DNA from: Argentina anserina
Taxonomy: Eukaryota; Streptophyta; Magnoliopsida; Rosales; Rosaceae
Assembly: GCF_933775445.1 (NCBI RefSeq)
Contig: NC_065872.1
Location: forward strand, 12,338,001 to 12,402,000
Direction: 5' to 3'
DNA: 64,000 nt
Shown piece by piece: positions 57,930 to 64,000 of the stretch (positions are counted from its first letter, which is position 1; each line of letters opens with the position of its first letter). The position numbers were made by a program, and so were the translations under genes. The notes under the pieces are model-generated. The model was not told where the DNA came from. It did no database searches and saw only the letters and a list, made by a program, of their open reading frames with translations.

Positions 57930-59800
57930 ATCTGTTCGATAGCTGAATCTGGGGGATCGAGCTTCTTATAGCCTTGTATTCCGGTGAGTCTGCTCAATGA
58001 GACCTACACATAACAAGTCAAAGTCAAAGGGTCAGCGGTGCGCCAGCCTTCGACCCTCCGAATCTTAAGTTAATATCCGGAACGAAATAAGTTCGAGCGT
58101 TAAAGACTTAGGAATATGCTACCTCCTTTAGGTGGTTTCGACAGCCTATTTATAGGTGCACTGGGGAATGTGTCAGGCCCTTTTCTCGATATGGGAATGT
58201 GTGTCAGTACCTTATATCTGTCTCTGAAGGCGAGCATAGGGGTTGCCGGATCGGCATTTATGCTAGCTGAGTCTTCCAAGTCTCCGGCGACCGGAGTAAT
58301 AGGAGATTAAATCGGAGATCACCCCATTGTGGGGTTACGTTAACTCAATCACTTTCAACGTCAATGTTTTCTCATCCCAAAAATCTTATTAGTTGGTATT
58401 GTGTAAAGTGTAACTTCTTACTTTATTTTGGCATGTAATTGTTTTAAAATGAACTTTATAAAGAGAAATTGCAATTAATTCTGATCGACTTATAACTGGC
58501 ATGACATTTATTTTCAAAAAAGAATTCAAAAACACAAGTTTAAGAAGTAAGAACCACGGCCAGATACGTACGAATAGCTCATATTCTAAGAATATAAGAT
58601 AGTCCGTTAAAAAAGAATATATAAGATAGTCAACAGTGAGTCAGTGACACGGGTTCCCTTCAAATCCTGATTGGAAATTTGGAATCCACCTTTGCTGAAT
58701 TTTCTCTATAACTCACCTAAGCTTAACAGGAAGCAAATTAATTAATTATTTAATCTGATTGGACATCACACAACTTATTTTCAGTTTTTTGTATTTCTTC
58801 TGCTTTTTGACTTAGAGATACAGTATGTGCTTTTTTTTTTTGACATGGAGATACAGTATGTGCTTGAATAATGCATTTATTGGCCAATAAGTTCTTATTG
58901 GAATATTTTTTTTTGAAAGGAGTTTGGAACACATGACAATTGAAAAAGATGAGATATCTCTTGTTTGAGCCGTCACACGTAAATTTCACATGTATCATTA
59001 TGCATAATATGCTTATATTAAATGTGTTTTATATTTATCAATGATCGACAATGAATATTTTTTAAGTATGATGGATCAATGATCGATTGAATAATTTTGC
59101 TTCTTCCCTATTCTTCCCTAGCTTTCTAAGTTACCCACAATGTCTATCTTAATGTGTTGAAGAAAAAGAGAATGTGAGTAATCAAACTGTAACTAGCACT
59201 TGGGTGCAGAGGCACTAATGTCCAGCTTATTACAACGGCTAATTAAGGTTAATTGTTAGACGAATGATGATTAGAGATAGGTTTTTTTTCTAAGAATTGT
59301 TGCATGATAAATCCTCTTCATTGCATGATAATGTAATGCTGACGATCAGATTACCACTTTGAAGCCAAATTGAGAAGAATTCTCTCCTTTGATAACTTAT
59401 ATTAAACTCTAGATCAGAAAGGTGGTCCAAAAATCCTAAGAACGAACTGCCCTGTGGGGCTTGTGAATTTTATAAACCAGAGTGGATGCAGTTGATGATT
59501 GACTTGTATTTGGGATTTTCTCTACGCATGACCCCAGGCTCTGACCTTTCTCCATTACACCTTTGTTTGAGCATTGTAGTAGATATATATTCATTATGCC
59601 ATTATAGGTTCGTATGTGTTACATTCATTTCTTAATTATAATATGAAAATTGGAAAATGATTTGGAACAAAGGAGGAATTCATCTATTTGAACCTGAATA
59701 TGTTAGCCTATTCTGTAAGACTAGACGCCAAGTCGAAGCTCAATTTAAACTCGGTGACAAGTTTAGTGACAAGTGTATAACTTGCGTGGTTACAGATATC
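57930..59800. other. Repeat-like DNA, then SDH2-3 upstream region
   Basis: 57930-58320 is less AT-rich and holds a minus-strand TATAAATAGG near 58150; it may be another LTR piece but no ends were found. 58330-59800 is AT-rich without recognisable genes. Confidence 0.35.
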
Positions 59801-59823
59801 TCGTATGAACATTACACCTGTAT

Positions 59824-59831
59824 TGCATGCA
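59824..59831 (+). promoter_or_regulatory. RY (Sph) element upstream of SDH2-3
   Basis: TGCATGCA, 111 bp before the start codon. RY motifs are bound by the seed regulators ABI3, FUS3 and LEC2. The Arabidopsis SDH2-3 promoter is known to depend on RY- and ABRE-type sites for embryo expression. An 8 bp palindrome may occur by chance, but type and position fit. Confidence 0.5.
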
Positions 59832-59941
59832 AAACCCTCAAGTGTGCAGCTGAAATAATGATCGATTATTAATGCAGTCTCTTCTCTTGGATCATTTTCC
59901 TAACTTCGGAGAGATAAGAGAGAAAGACAAAGGCAACCGAG

Positions 59942-62900
59942 ATGTCGAAGAGCTGGATCCGAAATGGCTTCAACAAATTAGCTCGTGCTGTAGGCAAAGC
60001 CGACGCAAAAAAGCAGCAAGATTTTCCAATATTGAAAGGGCACCCTGCTGCACAAGAACATGCAGAAGAAGCTCTTATCACCCATGGAACCGTCACAAGG
60101 AGAAAAATAGTTCTAAAGGAGTTCAAGATTTACAGATGGAGCCCTGACCATCCTAACAATAAGCCTTACCTCAAGTCTTACTTTGTCAACCTCAACCATT
60201 GTGGTCCTATGGTAACTCTCAATATATTTACTTCTAAATCCTTAGTCTTTGATCATGGTTTTACCTGCAGTTTAATTATGTATTATTGTATTTCTAAGGT
60301 CTGCAAGTTTTTAGGTATTGGATGTATTACAGAAGATAAAAGCAGAGGATGATTCAACCCTGAGCTATAGGAGGTCATGCAGAGAAGGAATATGTGGGTC
60401 ATGTGCTATGAATATTGATGGAACCAACACGGTGGCCTGTCTCAAACCCATCGATGCTGACACTTCCACAGCCACAACTATAACTCCTCTGCCTCATATG
60501 TTTGTGATCAAAGATCTTGTTGTTGATATGACTCATTTCTACAACCAGTACAAGTAAGATGATCGAGCGCTAAGATAAATTATTTCCGTCTTGGAATTTA
60601 GTTGATGTTATGGAAGTTAAATTAAATGCTAATTGCTTAGACAATGAAAATTCATCAAGAGTTCAAGACCTTGAGAAGAACAGCAAGATTTCAAATCACT
60701 CATACCCTATGATGCACGGGTACAGATATAGGGCGCATGATATGGAGATATGTGATACGTTAATTTTTTAGAAAAATATGATACGGGATACATTTTTAAT
60801 TATTAAAATAATATATATTATAATATATATATATAAATATAAACATTATTGAAACTATTGGCATAAATTTGCACATATAAAAATAATGGAAAAGAGGTTA
60901 GTTAAATTGTTTGATTTAAGCTTTACTAAAATAAGCAAGAAGTTAATAAAAAGGGAATTAAAAGAATATAGTTTTATCTTTAATTGATGAAGAAAGACAA
61001 AATGACTTTAAAATGTATTTAAAAACGTATCACCGAAGTGTCTATTTGGTCAAATACGTATTCAAAGTCAAAGATACGTTAAAATAATTTTGGATACATA
61101 TCCAAGGTGTATCCAATGCATATCCGTATCGAGTACGGATATGATACAACATTATAAAATTTCTGCCGTATCCATACATCATAGCTCATCGCATTACTTA
61201 TTCACAAATTAGTTGCATCTCATCATGGTAATTGTAGCAACTTTCTAAGTCCTGTCAGATTCATACCTTGTAAGAGACTATATATTTAAGAGTTTTTTTC
61301 ACCAACAGTCCCTCAACTCTGGTGTACCTACCAATGTGATACCTCAACTCTTAATCGTATCAATGTGATACCCAGACTCTAGTATTGCTATCATTGAAGT
61401 ACTTCCGTTAGTTTTTTTTTACTTTTCCGTTATCTTGGTGACGTGGCAGGTATGTGAGGCCCACAAAGAGGGTTAAAAGACAAAATTAACCTCATTTGAG
61501 AGGAGCAATGTTTTTCCCGCCCTTTACCTTGAGAAAGACACCCAACAATTCTAATTTTGGCGCCAATTTTCCCTCCCTACTCCTTAATTTGTGTCTCTTA
61601 TCTAAACTAAAGAACTACCACCAACCAGTCGACCACAATCTGATAAAACCTAGATCAATCTCATTTTCTATTTTTACCCTAGCACTTGTTAAACTAACAG
61701 AATAAATATAGAAATTTATATGGAACATCTCATTTCCACAATCTCATAAGAATATAAAAACACATAACTTAACGAAATTCAAATACATGTTTAAGTACCA
61801 TTAGTTGCCACCTTTTATGTTGATCTGCCATGATTTTTGCTTGTAAGAACTTTTAAGTACCATTAGTACAATGCTTTATCTGCTGGTATTATTCCCTCTG
61901 GCTTAACGAAATTCAACTACATGTACCATTAGTTCTTACAAGCAAAAATCATGGTAGATCAACATAAAAGGTGACAACTAATGGTACTTAAACATGTATT
62001 TGAATTTCGTTAAGTTATGTGTTTTTATATTCTTATGAGATTGTGGAAATGAGATTTTCTATATAAATTTCTATAATTATTCTGTTAGTTTAACAAGTGC
62101 TAGGGTAAAAATAGAAAATGAGATTGATCTAGGTTTTATCAGATTGTGGTCGACTGGTTGGCGGTAGTTCTTTAGTTTAGATAAGAGACACAAATTAAGG
62201 AGTAGGGAGGGAAAATTGGCGCCAAAATTGGAATTGTTGGGTGTCTTTCTCAAGGTAAAGGGCGGGAAAAACATTGCTCCTCTCAGATGAGGTTAATTTT
62301 GTCTTTTAACCCTCTTTGTGGGCCTCACGTACCTGCCACGTCACCAAGATAACGGAAAAGTTAAAAAAAACTAACGGAAGTACTTCAATGATAGCAATAC
62401 TAGAGTCTGGGTATCACATTGGTACGATTAAGAGTTGAGGTATCACATTGGTAGGTACACCAGAGTTGAGGGACTGTTGGTGAAAAAAACTCTATATTTA
62501 ACGGAGCCTACTCAGTGTAGAGTTAAAAGAAAATGAGAGTTGAAATATTACTAAAAAATTTTTAATTTGGTATTTATGCATTCTCTTTGGAGTTTCAATG
62601 TTGACAAATAGTAACTGGCTAACTAGGTCGATTGAGCCCTGGCTGAAGACTAAAAGGCCCCCGGAGGTCGGACGGGAGTACAAGCAATCGCCAGCAGACA
62701 GGAAGAAGCTAAACGGGCTTTATGAATGTATATTTTGTGCTTGTTGTTCTTCCTCGTGCCCTTCCTACTGGTGGAATCCGGAGGAGTTCCTTGGACCGGC
62801 GGCATTGCTCCATACTTATCGATGGATTGTTGACAGGTGAGTTTTCAACAAGTAGCTGATAATTTAATTGATCATCTGCATTTTATCAAAAAGTCATCGA

Positions 62901-63540
62901 ACTTGCTTTTGCCAACGGGCTGGTATAGTTTGGAATTATTGCTCCCTAACATCTATGCCGAGTTTTGTTAAACATGTTAGAAGAACTCTATGGGCCCAAA
63001 TCCTAAGTAAATAAGTCCATGATGTACTCATATTGACCTTTTGTGTTACACGTATGATGATTGTAATTTTAGGGTATATTATGTCACTGTGAACTGGTTT
63101 TTTTTTTCTGTATTTTTCTTTTTATTCTTGTTACCTCGACATGAGATCAGAGACCTGCTAAATGTCAATCATGTTTGGGGCTTGCTTGATCTCACATATT
63201 CTTGCATCGCGTATAATGCCAATTGTGTGAAAGCTGCGCAGAGATTAACACCTCTTTTGGTGACTGTTTATTAGGGATACAACTAATGGTTATGGTTTTA
63301 TGTATGTTCGATGGACATTTCCTGATAGTTGAATTTTTGTTTGGCAGTCGGGATGAGTTTACGGAGGAACGTTTACAGGCATTAACAGAGAATGAGCAGA
63401 GGTTATATAGGTGCCACATTATAAAGAATTGCACCGCCACCTGCCCCAAGAGCCTAGATCCCGCCAATGCTATACAGAAATTGAAGACCATGCATATGTA
63501 CTCTCGGCCAGTGGAAGTGGCTGAGAGTGAGAGCATGTAA
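59942..63540 (+). CDS. SDH2-3: Succinate dehydrogenase iron-sulfur subunit, seed type, 303 aa
   Basis: Complex II subunit of the mitochondrial inner membrane, passing electrons from succinate to ubiquinone. Four exons: 59942-60211, 60315-60553, 62627-62836 and 63348-63540 (stop TAA), all GT..AG; the joined frame is 303 aa. The N-terminus is basic, as in a transit peptide. All cluster ligands are present: C112, C117, C120, C132 for 2Fe-2S; C204, C207, C210, C214, then C262, C268, C272 for the other two clusters. The [12 protein letters not shown] block and the four-exon layout match Arabidopsis SDH2-3 (At5g65165) rather than the housekeeping SDH2-1/2-2. Intron 2 is 2073 bp, inflated by two transposons. 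A VQ34-like gene nearby and an upstream RY motif support the seed-type call. Confidence 0.92.
60707..61184. mobile_element. MITE in SDH2-3 intron 2, about 478 bp
   Basis: The ends CTATGATGCACGGGTAC and GTATCCATACATCATAG are imperfect inverted repeats, and the interior is AT-rich. Flanks CTCATACC and CTCATCGC match at six of eight positions, suggesting an old hAT-type 8 bp duplication. A scrap of a related element lies at 48755-48950. Confidence 0.5.
61290..62492. mobile_element. Fold-back (Mutator-like) element in SDH2-3 intron 2
   Basis: Two arms of 561 bp (61290-61850 and 61932-62492) are near-perfect reverse complements around an 81 bp loop. The tips read GAGTTTTTTTCACCAACAG. Both sides carry an exact 9 bp duplication, TATATTTAA (61281-61289 and 62493-62501), the length used by Mutator-like elements. 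The arms each show the same 65-69-codon ORF in opposite directions, which is a by-product of the symmetry. No transposase. Confidence 0.92.
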
Positions 63541-64000
63541 TCTGTATCTCCTGCTTTCATGTGTTGAGCTCTTTCGCATGTTTTGTTTTTCCCGTCTTCC
63601 GCTTGATTTCTTGTTCACATGTATGTGAATCTCAGTAATATGTCTATTACAACTTTACTGTTACGCATGGCTCCAGCACTACCCAGAGGCCTAAGGTATT
63701 TGCCTAGTGCTCAATGGGGGGGCTAATGATGGCTTTGAAGCAAAAAACTGTATGAGAAGCCTGAGATAATAAAATGTACCACTATAATCTAAAACAACCA
63801 CCTAGACACAAATCTAGAGTACTGATTGAACATGATTTTTAGTTTCTGTATATACATTCGCTTCAAATGATTTTGGCAGCTGGTGTTGAACTACTCGCTT
63901 CAAACATCTTGAGCAACGGTTTTGAATAATGCATCATCTATGATGAAGCGACATGGTTCTGAAATCAGTTGCTCTAGTATGTCCAATTATACCTTCCATT
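63541..64000. other. SDH2-3 3' flank
   Basis: 3' UTR and downstream DNA; AATAAAA at 63769 could be a late poly(A) signal. No further gene seen. Confidence 0.4.

Noticed and set aside
59657..59872. 71-codon ORF just upstream of SDH2-3
   Set aside because: Lies in the presumed promoter/5' UTR; no domain recognised, most likely chance.
61496..62274. Two nearly identical ORFs in opposite orientation
   Set aside because: By-product of the two inverted arms of the fold-back element.

Overview
This 64 kb window is nuclear DNA of a flowering plant, most likely a eudicot. It holds intron-split genes with plant-specific products, LTR retrotransposons, hAT- and Mutator-type short elements, an endogenous pararetrovirus relic and an intron-containing tRNA-Met(CAT). 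I suspect Rosaceae or a relative, but the sequence alone does not prove that.

Layout. 0.4-0.5 kb: tRNA-Met on the minus strand. 0.94-3.0 kb: the 5' part of a Copia element (LTR, primer site, leader intron, intact gag). 3.7-5.7 kb: an intact three-exon bHLH gene of the tapetum/anther bHLH10/89/91-EAT1 type (minus). 6.7-7.1 kb: an hAT-type MITE with exact target duplication. 7.6-10.5 kb: a decayed PPR gene resembling At5g14770 (minus). 11.1-14.2 kb: a 3.08 kb non-autonomous hAT-like element filled by five roughly 505 bp tandem units. 14.4-21.9 kb: a complete, very young Copia retrotransposon (minus; LTRs of 185 bp that read identical, 5 bp target duplication ATTAT). 22.7-25.8 kb: the 3' end of a Ty3/Gypsy Tat-type element (antisense ORF, 66 bp repeats, polypurine tract, LTR). 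25.9-27.6 kb: a caulimovirid relic. 28.0-36.2 kb: a decayed LRR-malectin receptor kinase gene. 36.7-36.95 kb: an orphan 3' end of an MFS gene, followed at 37.4-40.7 kb by the intact MFS transporter gene (UNE2/At1g78130-like). 40.7-50.8 kb: intergenic DNA with a solo LTR, a MITE and a minisatellite. 50.9-52.2 kb: an intronless VQ-motif gene (minus). 53.6-58.3 kb: further repeats. 59.9-63.5 kb: a four-exon succinate dehydrogenase iron-sulfur gene of the seed-type SDH2-3 class, whose second intron carries two transposons, one a 1.2 kb near-perfect hairpin.

The VQ gene and SDH2-3 look like the Arabidopsis neighbours At5g65170 and At5g65165, so this part appears to be conserved gene order stretched by repeats. 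Otherwise the intact genes are unrelated in function: pollen/tapetum transcription, membrane transport, defence-type signalling and mitochondrial respiration.

The most interesting signal is in the Copia family. Both gag ORFs and the pol ORF begin with ATGTC placed directly after a splice-acceptor-like TTTTGTAG. Both elements carry a matching splice donor, AAG|GTAAAT, about 350-375 bp upstream of gag, and both have AATAAA about 130-155 nt after the gag stop. This suggests that gag and pol are made as two separately spliced messages from one promoter, rather than as one polyprotein or by ribosomal frameshifting.
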